Below are positions 50,901-61,776 of a stretch of DNA of 64,000 bases, one piece after another (within the stretch, counting starts at the first letter, position 1; each line of letters starts with the position of its first letter). The notes under the pieces were generated by a model, which worked only from the letters and a program-made list of their open reading frames with translations, searched no databases and was not told the origin of the DNA. The stretch is from Liolophura sinensis. Its lineage: Eukaryota > Mollusca > Polyplacophora > Chitonida > Chitonidae. The stretch covers positions 16,876,017 to 16,940,016 of the forward strand of contig NC_088307.1 in NCBI RefSeq assembly GCF_032854445.1. Reading direction: 5' to 3'. A program made the position numbers and the translations under genes.

Positions 50901-53900
50901 CCGGCTGTCTGGCAACAACCTGCGGATGATCGTGGGTTTCCCCAGGGCTCTGCCACTGTTGCATAAGTGAAATATTCTTGAGTGCGGCTTAAAACACCAA
51001 TCAAATAAATAAATTGAATTTAATGGAATTTTTCACAAACTGGTTGCCATATTGATACTAAAATTACATCTGATTTTTCACCAATTTATTACAGTATGAT
51101 GATCATGGTAAATGACTTAAAATTTCGCCTATGACACAGTTTGCTCATTTTGCCTGAATCGAGAGTTCTCGTGTGTTTGAAGGTAGGGTGGAATCCTAGT
51201 GGTAGCATTTAACTTTCAGCAATTATTTGCCTATAAAATTGCTCTTTTTGGGGATGAAATTATAGGTCTTACCTTAAAAATTACTTGAAATTTTAAAACA
51301 TATAGGTTACCATAGTAGAACGTGCTTTCAACCTGTCTCAGGCTTTAACTGAACTCGCATCATTTTCAGGATCTCACACATAAAACGCTAACACCGAGTA
51401 AAGGAGGGAGGAAGAGGAACCATGAGGAACAGGAATCGTTCTTCTGCTGGTTCACTGATCATGGAGACGCTGGCGCTGATGAACTAGGGGAGGTCATCAA
51501 AGACGACATTTGGCCAAACCCTCTACAATACTATTTGGTGAGTGGATCGCCAGCCTGAGCATTAAGCCTTATGACTGTCTCAAGTCTTAACACTAACTCG
51601 TGATTAGTGCGGACACAGGTTCAAATCCCTTGTTGTAGGGGTGAACAAGAAAAAATGACCAATGCGCAGTCATATGTTACAGTGCATGCACATTTCAAGA
51701 ATGCACCCTAGCAACAAGAAGAGGTTAAGAATGGCTTGAATACCAAGTGAATCCTACCAATCAGAAGTATGAAACAAAAATCTTCAGCATTGCCACCTGA
51801 CGAGTATTGACAAGTGCAAGCCTTTATTGGTAGCATGTTTGAATTCAGGTTTTTGTTGGCCTTGGAGTTTTGAATATATTGCCATTCTGGCAGGTTTGTC
51901 AGGTACCATACCAAGGATGATGGCAGTTTCCACCATCTGTCGCATGATGGAAAGATTTTTGAGTACCTATCCAATAAATAAATATATCCCAAATTCTTCA
52001 GAACACATCATCACACTTCACTAACCAAGAACAGAAGCTTTAGTATCGTATACTCTGCATGATTGCTTTGGATTATCATATTGTCTACAAAATGGTATTT
52101 GTGGCATTGAACTGGGGAATTCCACATTAGCTGATATTAAAGCATCGGTGTTTTAAGCTTGGAGATCAGGTCCAAGACAAACCTTTTACCTGCTAAAGTT
52201 GTCTCCCCTTGCCTGCACAGACGGTCTTGGGCATGATAGAGAAAGGTGAATTGTTCGATCTGTAAAACAAGCTTTCATAAGGAATACATAAACATGTTCA
52301 AACAAAGACTATGGTTAGACTATGGTTTCGAGGGAATTGAAAGTTACAACTAAGAAAAAGGAGAAATTTTTTTATTTCTTGATAACTAAACTGTTATAAG
52401 CACATTTGCTTTGACAGCTATCACTGAGAAGATTTCAAGACTAACAGCTGGGACATTGAGAATTGAATTTTAAGGGTTTTTTTCATCGTAAGAAGAATGC
52501 GGAGAAGCTTTGTCAGGACACGTCATAAATTGTAAGAATTACACAAACAAATAAGAATTAAACTTTTCATGTGACATTTAATTGCTTGTGTCTTTCAGGC
52601 TTCAGAAATAGAAGAGGAGGGTGCTGGAGAAGGTATTTTTTATGTTGTCATTTTCGGTGGGGGTGGGGGGGTTCTTTTCTTTTTAAAGTCAACATCTGCA
52701 AAGTGTGGGGCCTTTTAGGCAGGGCATTTCATTAACGTTAGCGTAAGCCAAAGCGTATGGTGCCAATCTTTGCGTTAGTTTACTCCTCTTAATTTGCATA
52801 ACTGTCAGGGTTTCTGGGACAATTGTATCTCTTTAACGTATGGAAAGAAAATACATGTAGGTGTAAGAATGTTCATTGTGACTTGTGTATGTACATGTGT
52901 CTTGGCCTTTTCAAATCTGTACTTGCTTTGATTTTCGTATCAGTAGGTTAAATTTACGCATTTGCTGTTAGAGTTATGTAACTTTAAACCTATTGAAAGG
53001 AAATTCAAAAAGTTCCCAAAGCTGAGGAATACTGTATTTCAGCTACTGTTTTTTTTTTTCACTTTTGGTGAATAATAATCTAAACATGGTTTGTAATCAG
53101 ATAATGTTCAGTAATTTTCTTTCTCAAACTGTTACGGTCTGCCAGCAACCTGCAGATGGTCGTGGGTTTTCCCCGGGCTCTGCCCGGTTTCCTCCCACCA
53201 TATAAGTGAAATATTCTTGAGTACGGCGTAAAACGCCAATCAAATAAATAAATAAATCAATTAAGGCTTTTTCCCTTGATAATATTTGTAACCTTTACAA
53301 ACCAAATTCTATTATTTTTCAGCATTTATTTGAAGTATTGATATGCATTTGGTCCATATCAGTTTGATACGCTCAGTGGATGATAATGTCTTGTTTCAGA
53401 TGAGGATTTAGATGAGGAAGGACTCGATGACGAGGATGCGGAAAATGAGGAGGAGGATTTAGAAGGAGAAGAGGATGAAGAGGTGTGTGGTAAATAGAAG
53501 AGGTTGTGTAACAAAGACTGTCATAAATATTTGTTTTGGGTGAATGGATAACTCCAGAAGCATCACAGCATTTGGGTGTGCGTAAAAGTGACAGTCATGT
53601 ACAATGTAGCAAATTTTGTGCATTTCATAAGAGCCTTTGTGGCCACTGAAATTTTACAAGATTAGGTTCATTTCATGTAAAACACGCTATAATACTGTCA
53701 TTCAGTTTCGCACGATCTGAGTTGGCGGCAAAATGACAGAAGAGAGTGATTAGCCCAAGAACTGTGGGTGGCAGGAACATAGACTTGCATCTCAGTGAAG
53801 CATGAGCTTGTTTGTTACATGCGGGGACTGTCCATATAATCCACTGTCCACCGCCCATACTCTCCTGCGGCACACAGTCAGTACGAACCACAACCGAGGC

Positions 53901-55124
53901 AATGATTTCTGGGATACACTGGGAGCCCCAGGGAGAAACTTGTGGTCATTTACCATAATTAAACATTGTGATGATATATTTAAGGACATTGTATAAGAAA
54001 TGTAATTATTTTGATTTATCGATTTAAGCATGACTTTTTAATTGTTCTAGTTTCATCATCTGTTTCCTGTTTGCTCTGATGTTGGATTTTATTCTGATGT
54101 CAAAATATAACTTTCTTTTTATACACCCCCCACCACTGGGCCGAATGTATTATGTGATAGTGATTTTGTCCTTGTTCTGTCTGTCCGCCCGTATTCTTGT
54201 CCAGGCTATAACTCCAACGGTTTTCAACATAGTGTTTTAATTTTGGTGTATACATACATACATACACAGATGCAATGTGTCGTGAATCAGATTTCTGTGT
54301 TTCATCTGTGGTCATATTTAATCATCGGTGCTGGCTACCATTAAAGGCTCTCACAGAAGCACTTACAGCTGAACAAATATCGTAGGCCACTTTGGACTGC
54401 ACGTGAAATATTCTTGGGTACGGCGTAAAACACCAATCAAATAAATAAATAAATTGGACTGCACGTCTGGTGATTTTACCCTTATTCAGTTTGCATAGTT
54501 ATCTGCCCTTCAATCAAAGGGTTAGCCAGCTAGCCTTCCAACCGTCCAATATCTCGACCACAAACCAACAAACCAGCCGTCCAAGATGACATCCTGTTTT
54601 CAGCACTTTTGACTTTGGAGACATAGGAGAAAATGAAATCTGGACACCCTGCTAGAGGAAAATGGCCTCAAAAAAGGTCATTTGAACCACCCTCTTCCAA
54701 CATCTTGCCTAACACCCTGCATTGAATGTTGCCTGAATCAAATGTATTACAAAGCTGAACAGATGGAAATGTAAATTCCCAGGTTACAAAGGATTTTACT
54801 GGAATCCTATCTTCATAGTTATGAGTCAGTGCACCACTTAGCTCCATAGTTATGAGTCAGTGCCCCACTTCCATTTAACTGTGAATAGGAAACGAAAGAC
54901 ATTAGATGCTTTTTCATAGGATTGTTCAAAGTCAAAGTTGTTCAACGCATTCAAGGCAGCAGGCAGATTTTAGAATTTGTACTGTGCCATAAGAATTTAA
55001 AACAGGATAAAAGACAGTGGCCTATTGAGCCACATATTATTTTTGACCGTGTTCACTGTAAAACTTTTGTTTCTTCTGCTTGTAGGAAGGTGACGAGGGT
55101 GAAGGGGAAGAAGACGAGGGGTAG
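44922..55124 (+). CDS. SET: Protein SET (TAF-I beta), NAP-family histone chaperone, 8 exons, 270 aa
   Basis: SET is a nuclear histone chaperone, PP2A inhibitor and subunit of the INHAT complex. Exons: 44922-44991, 48163-48344, 49329-49451, 50438-50551, 51370-51537, 52599-52632, 53400-53482, 55086-55124. All have GT-AG borders and consistent phases, and the stop is TAG at 55122-55124. Residues about 24-78 are the long dimerisation helix ([20 protein letters not shown]). The NAP core follows with [70 protein letters not shown] and [12 protein letters not shown]. Residues about 220-270 are almost entirely Asp, Glu and Gly, the histone-binding acidic tail. Human SET is about 20 residues longer, mostly in the tail. 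The start lies in a short exon (MATAAKVSK) in ATCATGG context; an alternative first exon, as in vertebrates, was not found. Confidence 0.97.
44992..48162 (+). other. SET intron 1
   Basis: 3.2 kb, strikingly free of the SINE and MITE copies that fill the other introns. No alternative SET first exon, conserved RNA or ORF with family likeness was recognised. Confidence 0.6.
48441..48699 (+). mobile_element. SINE family A, full-length reference copy
   Basis: About 259 bp. The tRNA-like head has an A box (GTGGTTCAGTTGGTTAGCGC) and a B box (GAGTTCAAGTCC). It is followed by a body containing GGTCGTGGGTTTCCCCGGGC and CCACCATAATGCTGGCCGCC, and a tail ATTCTTGAGTACGGCGTAAA plus ACACCAAT and (AAAT)n. 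It is flanked by AATAATTACTGA at 48429-48440 and AATAATTATTGA at 48700-48711, a 12-bp target duplication with one mismatch. It lies in SET intron 2. Confidence 0.9.
49571..49712 (+). mobile_element. SINE A, diverged and 5'-truncated
   Basis: GCTCATGCTGGC, GTGGGTTTCCCCCCGGACTC and AAATGAAATACTCTTAAACT, ending ACCAATAAAATAC. SET intron 3. Confidence 0.7.
49947..50283 (+). mobile_element. SINE family B, full-length
   Basis: A different tRNA-derived SINE of about 335 bp. The head carries an A box (ATAGCACAGTTGGTAGAGTG) and a B box (GGATCAATCCTGGGTCGAGT). The body includes GCAGCTTACTTGCCTTCGGT, and the tail is TGACGTTAAACCCCAAGC with CACTCACTC repeats. Imperfect flanking repeats (49933-49946 and about 50283-50296) may be an old target duplication. 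SET intron 3. Confidence 0.82.
50879..51016 (+). mobile_element. SINE A, 5'-truncated
   Basis: Flanked by AATTTAATG at 50870-50878 and 51017-51025. SET intron 4. Confidence 0.78.
52599..55124 (+). CDS. SET: SET exons 6-8: acidic tail
   Basis: Three small exons (34, 83 and 39 nt) encode [11 protein letters not shown], a 28-residue run such as [20 protein letters not shown], and [12 protein letters not shown] followed by TAG. Splitting the tail over several exons leaves room for tail-length variants: exon 6 plus exon 7 together total 117 nt, a whole number of codons. The last intron (53483-55085) carries a 49-bp SINE insertion. Confidence 0.93.
53136..53258 (+). mobile_element. SINE A, 5'-truncated
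   Basis: Body and tail are close to consensus, with a short deletion after CCTCCCACCATA. SET intron 6. Confidence 0.82.
54405..54453 (+). mobile_element. SINE A, 49-bp minimal insertion
   Basis: Only GAAATATTCTTGGGTACGGC, GTAAAACACCAATC and (AAAT)n are present, flanked by a perfect 13-bp duplication TTGGACTGCACGT at 54392-54404 and 54454-54466. SET intron 7. Confidence 0.9.
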
Positions 55125-57243
55125 ACTCTTAACCTTCCACATTTCATGGATCATCTCAGTCATTCTACCCAGTAGTCAGCCATTACTATGTTGCCATAGC
55201 AACACTGAACCAAGGAGCCACATTGAAAAAGGTGTCATCATTCAGACTTGATTACATAGTGTCTTAAGATATGTCCATTTTCATGTAATGATCATATTTA
55301 TTTTTTATTTTGAAATTATTTTTCCCCTTTTTTTTTTTTTTTTTTTCCTTTTTTTTTTCTTTTTTGTCATCCATTTTTTTCTCCCCCACATTCCTAATCA
55401 GGATGGACTCTTTCACACTTCTACTCAACATGAATATTCATGAGGCACCTGTGTTTGGGTAGAGGTTGAGATCAACCAGTGGTGACACTGCCCTTAGCTA
55501 GAGTGTTGTGTGTACAATTCAAAACAAAGTCGCATTGTTCTGGTGGGTTGGGGGACACCAGTGAAACCAGGGGAATATCGGGATGTGGGTTAAGGTACTG
55601 AGGGCGGGGAGGGAAGGGTATGGTCACATCATTTCTTGTACAACGTACATTGCAGTTGAATATGTTAAATGTTAAATATGTATAAATTTTTTACTGATAT
55701 TTCCTAGGTACTGATAGGGTGTCCTGAAGTATATGGCAGTTTGTGGTGTCTCTCATTGCTGAATGGCCTTTGCTCTTCTTGAGTCAGCCATTTTGCTGTA
55801 GTATTTTACTGCTGTTTCATATGATAAGATTTTTCTGTTCGATCTTAAATTCACTGGTGAACATTTGATTTCTCTATTGCTAAGATTGCAGATACACAGC
55901 TTAATGTCAACTTGAATGAACAGAAGCTGCATGTGGTATCTGTTTGGAACGTGCAGTTTTAAGGCAGAAAGAAATATTAATAATTTTAAAATCGGATTGT
56001 AAATGTCAAAATTGTGCTCCTATAGGGCAAGCTCAAGGTTAGTTGAAAATTTACAAGGGAAAGGCCATCTTTATGGGTACAGGATTGGAGAAAAACAGTC
56101 CAGTCCACAACAGTGACAAGAAATTGGATTATTTTGCCACTAAGGTAATTTTGTGAGCAACAGATGATCATGCCTGTAAATAGCCACCTTAAAAAAAGCT
56201 TTTGTCTTTCTAGGCATTTAATTTTTCTCTGCCATGTACTGGTATTGATATTTGCTTTTCAGAATGTTTCCACAGTGGCATTTATATATAAGATATTTGG
56301 CAGCTCAAAGCAAGAAAAAAATCGTTAAAATTGGGCAGAAGTTTAGCTGGTCTTGCGATAATGCTAATTATTTAGTACAATTCAGGGGAATATCAGAAAT
56401 GTTATGATTGTGACGTGACTCTCCAATCAAATAGGTTCATTAAATTAAACGACGCTGACAGAATGCTTGTAGCATTTTTGCAATTTGCTCCACTATTTTC
56501 GCTATTAAAGGAGGTTTATGTGTTAACGTTCGTAGTGTGCTTGTAAACTTGTTAGACTTTTTTTTATAAAACATTACCCCAAATTACAACTTTGGTTATA
56601 CGAACTTCGCAATATTGTTACGTCATCATGCAGTCGATCGGTACGCAGTTGGGCGCGAGAGCTGTAAAATGTGTTCCACCATTTACATTTTGAGCTGCAG
56701 TATAGCCACCTCTAGCTCTTGTTTTTTTTTTGTGCGTGATACGTTGTCATTCGTTATTTTTTCCTTCTTTACCATGCAATCATCATCATTAGGTTGTCGT
56801 TTTTCCTGCAAAGACTGTACTCAGATTTGTAAATTGTTGATTATTTTGTAAGACGGTTGATTTGCATTCGGTTTCCCCAACATGGTTAACTGCGGTCTAA
56901 AGCAGCTGCATTCGGTTTCTGCAACTCTAATCTGTCTGTTACTACCGCTTACTTGCCGTTGGCTGAATTTGGTGCATTGCTTTGTTAAATCTTCCGTTCG
57001 CGACGAAGCGGCAGAAGGTTTGTTTGAACGTTGAAAGGACAAAATAAAAAAAAATAACGATGGCCGTCATTTCCGAGGAGGTGTGGCCGATGGGTAGTTT
57101 CTTACCAGGGTGAACTGCTTGGAGAAGATGAAAGGGTTTGACCGCTAAAATTACAGAATTGTCGTGGCTCTCATTCTTCATGTGTCATGGGATCTACAGA
57201 GCCCTTTCAGGCGCACACGTATAAACTACTGGACATCAATAAA
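55125..57243 (+). other. Probable SET 3' UTR and downstream sequence
   Basis: After the stop codon come about 2.1 kb without SINEs, including a T-rich run at 55321-55381. AATAAA occurs at 57238-57243, and an A-rich AATAAA context near 57042, either of which could be a polyadenylation signal. A long 3' UTR is usual for SET mRNAs in vertebrates; the end here is not determined. Confidence 0.4.
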
Positions 57244-57276
57244 TGGTCACTTTAATACTAGCACTGTGTTTGTTTC

Positions 57277-57378
57277 TTTATTTATTTATTTATTTATTTG
57301 ATTGATGTTTTACGCCGTGCTCAAAAATATTTCACTTATATGACGGCGGGCGGCGTTGTGGAGGGAGAGAACTGGGCA
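57277..57378 (-). mobile_element. SINE A, partial
   Basis: Long (TTTA)n tail, GATTGATGTTTTACGCCGTG and GACGGCGGGCGGCGTTGTGG; the body ends near GGGCACGTG. Confidence 0.78.
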
Positions 57379-57756
57379 CGTGAACTAGCCCTGTCTTGTC
57401 TAGTAACGTGAACTTCCTATCCCACAGCTCTCAAGACAGTTCAGTTATGCTTATCTGAAAGGTTTGGTGAGCCCAGGGAAGCTGATCGTGGCCGAGTGGT
57501 GAACGTGGCTACCATTCAATCACTAGTTCAGACCAGACTTAGGCTCAGTCTGATTCTCCAACAGGAGGTTTGGGAATTCCCCTTGCTTCTGTTGTTCCGG
57601 ACACCTTCGAGGCAGAGATAATGGTGGACGATATTCTCTTGTGTGGCCTTGCAAGCAGTTCGTTGATGACCACTTCCCTGCCATCAGTATGACATGTCAT
57701 TGTTCATTGGTGTAACTTGTTATGTCCAGGCACTCCTGGATTCCTCCATACATAAC

Positions 57757-57994
57757 TTTTATTTATTTTATTGGTGTTTTACACCGCACTCAAGAATATT
57801 TCATTTATATTATGGTGGGGGGGAACGGAGGGGGGGGGGGGGGGGCAAGACCATCCGCGGGTTGCTCTCAGTCCCACTGTAAGACAGGAGAGGAAACCAG
57901 CATGAGCTGGGCTTGAATTCACAGCGACCGCATTGGTGAGAGGCTCTTGGTCATTGCACCGCGCGTGCTAAACCCTTGGCCACGGAGAGCCCCC
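57757..57994 (-). mobile_element. SINE A, nearly full-length with poly-G expansion
   Basis: Tail through head (CCTTGGCCACGGAGAGCCCC). The GGTGGGAGGAAACCGGG block has become two long G runs at about 57817-57846. Confidence 0.82.
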
Positions 57995-58079
57995 CTACCT
58001 TAAAACTGGCAGCCATCATAGAAGTAGTTCTTACTGAATAGTAATTTGAAAAGTTTACATGGAACATCATCACATCAGT

Positions 58080-58790
58080 ATCGGAGTATCCTCCAAAATG
58101 AAAACTGCACATGGGGAAACATTTTGAGATATAACCCAGACACGAATACTTTACCATAAACTGCTCCGCCTTGTGGTAGCGGGCGTATAAAAATGGACAA
58201 TTGTGCGGCAGGAGACCTCGTCACGTCTCCACCTATACATCAACCAAAAATCAAAACAGCAAAACCATTGGAGTTGTATCCCGGACAAGAAGCTCACGTC
58301 GATGTATATATCAGATATCGGAGAAATGGCAACCTGATTACCATGGCAAATTCTGGAAATGGACAGTCTCACTACATCGTCAGCCCGCATCTAAGTATCC
58401 ACCAAGAATTAAAACCGCACATGGAAAACACTTGGAGTTGATGGCGAGTTGGCTACCATGGAAACGGTGAAAATGGACAAATGCGGATCCCGACACATCA
58501 TCCACCAAGAATTAAAATTTAATATGGAAAACAGTTGTAATTGTATCCTGTACACGACATCATATCTATTTATATAGTATTAATAGGGAAAATGTTGATC
58601 TGGTTACCATGACAACCGCGGAAATGGACACATTTGAGTTGCGACACATCGTCATCTGTGTATCTATGTATCCACCAAAAATTAAAACTGCACATGAAAA
58701 GCAGATATAGCCCAGACACGAATGCACGATAGCCCCGACACGAATGCACGATAGCCCCGACACGAATGCACGAATATCCATAACTTACAC
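58080..58790. repeat. Degenerate ~180-bp tandem repeat, about 4 copies, with a 22-bp sub-repeat
   Basis: Recurring blocks are ATCCACCAAGAATTAAAAC, TGCACATGGAAAACA, GGTTACCATGGCAAC and GAAATGGACA. Near 58724-58775, GCCCCGACACGAATGCACGA is repeated three times. Confidence 0.7.
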
Positions 58791-58852
58791 ATATGATATG
58801 GGTTTATTCATATTTTCTGCCATGGTTTCAATTCACTGAAATGTAAATGTGA

Positions 58853-59990
58853 CACAAGTATGGAATTGGAAATCTGAGCACATGTAATTCGGAATTGGAA
58901 ATAGTGGTACATGTAGTTCTATGACTTGTCACTTCTGAAGTGGAAATAGTGGTACGTGTAATTCTATGATTTGTCACTTCTGAATTGGAAATCTTCGCGC
59001 ATGTAATTCTATGAATTGTCACTTCAGAATTGGAAATAGAGGTACGTGTAATTCTATGACTTGTCAATTGAGAATTTGAAATAGTGGTACGTGTAATTCT
59101 ATGACTTGTCACTTGGGAATTGGAAATAGTGGTGCGTGTAATTCTATGACTTGTCACTTGGGAATTGGAAATAGTGGTGCGTGTAATTCTATGACTTTGG
59201 GAATTGGAAATAGTGGTGCGTGTAATTCTATGACATGTCACTTGGGAATTGGAAACAGTGGTGCGTGCAATTCTGTGACTTGTCACTTGGGAATTGGAAA
59301 TAGTGGTACGTGTAATTCTATGACTTTTCACTTGGGAATTGGAAATAGTGGTGCGTGTAATTCTATGACTTGTCACTTGGGAATTGGAAATAGTGGTGCG
59401 TGTAATTCTATGACTTTGGGAATTGGAAATAGTGGTGCGTGTAATTCTATGACATGTCACTTGGGAATTGGAAACAGTGGTGCGTGCAATTCTATGATTT
59501 GTCACTTGGGAATTGGAAATAGTGGTACGTGTAATTCTATGACTTTTCACTTGGGAATTGGAAATAGTGGTGCGTGTAATTCTATGACTTGTCACTTCGG
59601 AATTGGAAACAGTGGTGCGTGTAATTCTATGACTTGTCACTTGGGAAATGGAAATAGTGGTGTGTGTAATTCTATGACTTGTCACTTGGGAATTGGAAAC
59701 AGTGTTGCGTGTAATTCTGTGACTTGTCACTTGGGAATTGGAAATAGTGGTACGTGTAATTCTATGACTTGTCAATTGGGAATTGGAAATAGTGGTGCGT
59801 GTAATTCTATGACTGGTCACTTCGGAATTGGAAACAGCGTTGCGTGTAATTCTATGACTTGTCACTTGGGAATTGGAAATAGTGATGTGTGTAATTCTAT
59901 GACTTGTCACTTGGAAATTGGAAATAGTGGTACGTGTAGTTCTATGACTTGTCACTTCTGAATTGGAAACCTTGGCACATGTAATTCGAG
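58853..59990. repeat. 45-bp minisatellite, about 25 copies, with a 219-bp higher-order duplication
   Basis: Unit TCTATGACTTGTCACTTGGG plus AATTGGAAATAGTGGTGCGT and GTAAT. Two units lack 6 bp (ATGACTTTGGGAATTGG). A run of five units ending with the ATGACTTTTCACTTGG variant occurs twice in succession between about 59146 and 59583. The 15-codon period leaves long open frames on both strands. Confidence 0.95.
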
Positions 59991-60319
59991 GACGGAAAAT
60001 GTTGGTATTCAGTAAGATTGTAAACTGGAAGTGGAAGTGATGGTCACGAGTTTGCAATGACGTCGTAAAGACAAAGGCCTGCGTGGGTAATATCCGATAC
60101 GTCAAACCCAGTGCGTGGTGCTATTAATTCGAGAATTTGTAACTTTTGGAAATGGACATTTTTGGCACGTGTAATTCGATGATTTGTCAAGTAAGCATCG
60201 GACATCTTGACACACGAAGTTAGAATCTTGGTGTACATGTAATCTTTTTGCCTCTGACCAATCGTAATGTCCCGTTTTACAACCTTTATGTGTGGAAGGC
60301 GACAGCGGACCTCTCGCTA

Positions 60320-60510
60320 TCTCGACCTTTCTAACACAGAGCGAAGCAGCGAGGGTACCAGGGAGCGAAGCGCGGTAACGAGGTCGCCAAGCGAAGTAGC
60401 AAGGTAGCGAGAAAAACATAATCTGTGTCGACCTTTGCAAAGGGCGAGGTAACTAAGCAGCGAGCTAGTGAGGTAGCGAGATAGCGATGCAAGGTAGTGA
60501 GGTAGCTAGA
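60320..60510. repeat. Short AGCGA-type repeat
   Basis: Irregular repeats of GAAGCAGCGAG, GAGGTAGCGAG and AAGCGAAGTAGC, about 9-12 bp each. Confidence 0.75.
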
Positions 60511-60644
60511 TTATGTTAATCTCGGTAATCTCTCGATTCTGACAAGATCATTTTGTTGAGTTTTACCTCAGCTGTGCTCAAGGAAACCAGCGAGTTTACC
60601 TTCTGGTGGGATCACTTTGTCCCGTTTTATTATGCTTATGAGAG

Positions 60645-60950
60645 TGTGTTTGAGGTTGAACGTCGTACTTGACAATTTTTTAATCATACGATGTTGAAAG
60701 AGTCCTTAGAGTTGTAATGCGCCTCCTTGTTATCTAGTGCTACTTCACTGAGACGACTTACCGAAGGCAAGTAAGCTGCCTCGCCCGAGTCATTACAATG
60801 ATACGGGTCAACCCATCGTTGCTCTATCCCCTTAATGTTGAACACCAAATGAGGGAGTTACGACTACCTCTTTTAAGTCTTAAGTGTCACTCGACCCAGG
60901 ATCGACCGTTGCCGACACGGACGCTCTACCAATGGAGACCAGCGGGTGAA
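60645..60950 (-). mobile_element. SINE family B, nearly full-length, diverged
   Basis: GTCGTACTTGACAATTTTTT, GACGACTTACCGAAGGCAAG and a head remnant ACTCGACCCAGGATCGACCG followed by GACGCTCTACCAATGG. It lies among the 64-bp repeats. Confidence 0.72.
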
Positions 60951-61677
60951 CCGTCTAACGGGATCATTTTGTTCTATTTATTGTCCAGTGAAAACAGGCG
61001 TACATCCTGACAGAAGATTAGCGTGCATGTTTTGTGGTGTGGCTGTCTCGCGGGTTTATTTTTTCCCGTTTCATTATGGTTATACCGAATATATACCGAG
61101 ACCATGCGGCGGAAGCAGATTCTGACGGCATCATTTTCTCTCGTTTAATTATCGTTAATTCCAGTGAGACCATCGGGTGTAACCTCTGACGAGATCGTTT
61201 TGCCCCGTACTGATTATTATAGTTGTACCCACTGATACCAGCAGGCGTACAATACCTTAGGATGGGATTATTATTTCCCCGTTTTATAACGGTGATGCTC
61301 AGGGGGGTCAACTGGTGTACCTTCTGACGGAATCATTTTGTCCCGTATATTGCCCAGCGAAAACAAGAGTATCTGCTGACAGAAAATTAGCGTGTTTTCT
61401 TTACGAAGGGAAAACTAAGCACACCTGAGAAAATGTTTAATTTCACTACCTGGTGAAAACAGCAGATGTACCTCCTAACGAGGACCATTTTGTCTGGTTT
61501 TATTACCCACCAACAGCAGCGTATGCAAGACTAAGCCTTCTGATAGTGGATAAATTCCAGTTTTGTTTCCCAGTGGTCTGATTCCGACAGGTCATGTCGT
61601 CGCATTACCCAGTTAAAGCAGGTGTTCCTACACTGAAAATATTAATCTGTTAATTTTAACAGAAAGTATTCTGTACC

Positions 61678-61776
61678 TTCATTTTTCTTTACCCTTTAAG
61701 TTTGTTTGATATGTTAAAGAAGTTTCATTCATCATGTGAAATTAAATCATTTCGCCATACCATCTTAATTTATGAC
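61678..61776. repeat. Left arm of a ~100-bp inverted repeat
   Basis: CTTCATTTTTCTTTACCCTT onward is almost identical, in reverse complement, to 63822-63925. A third, partial copy (61965-62006) lies in the orientation of the right arm. Confidence 0.9.

Noticed and set aside
55321..55381. Poly-T run taken as an antisense retrotransposon tail
   Set aside because: No retroelement body or target duplication borders it; more simply a low-complexity stretch in the SET 3' region.
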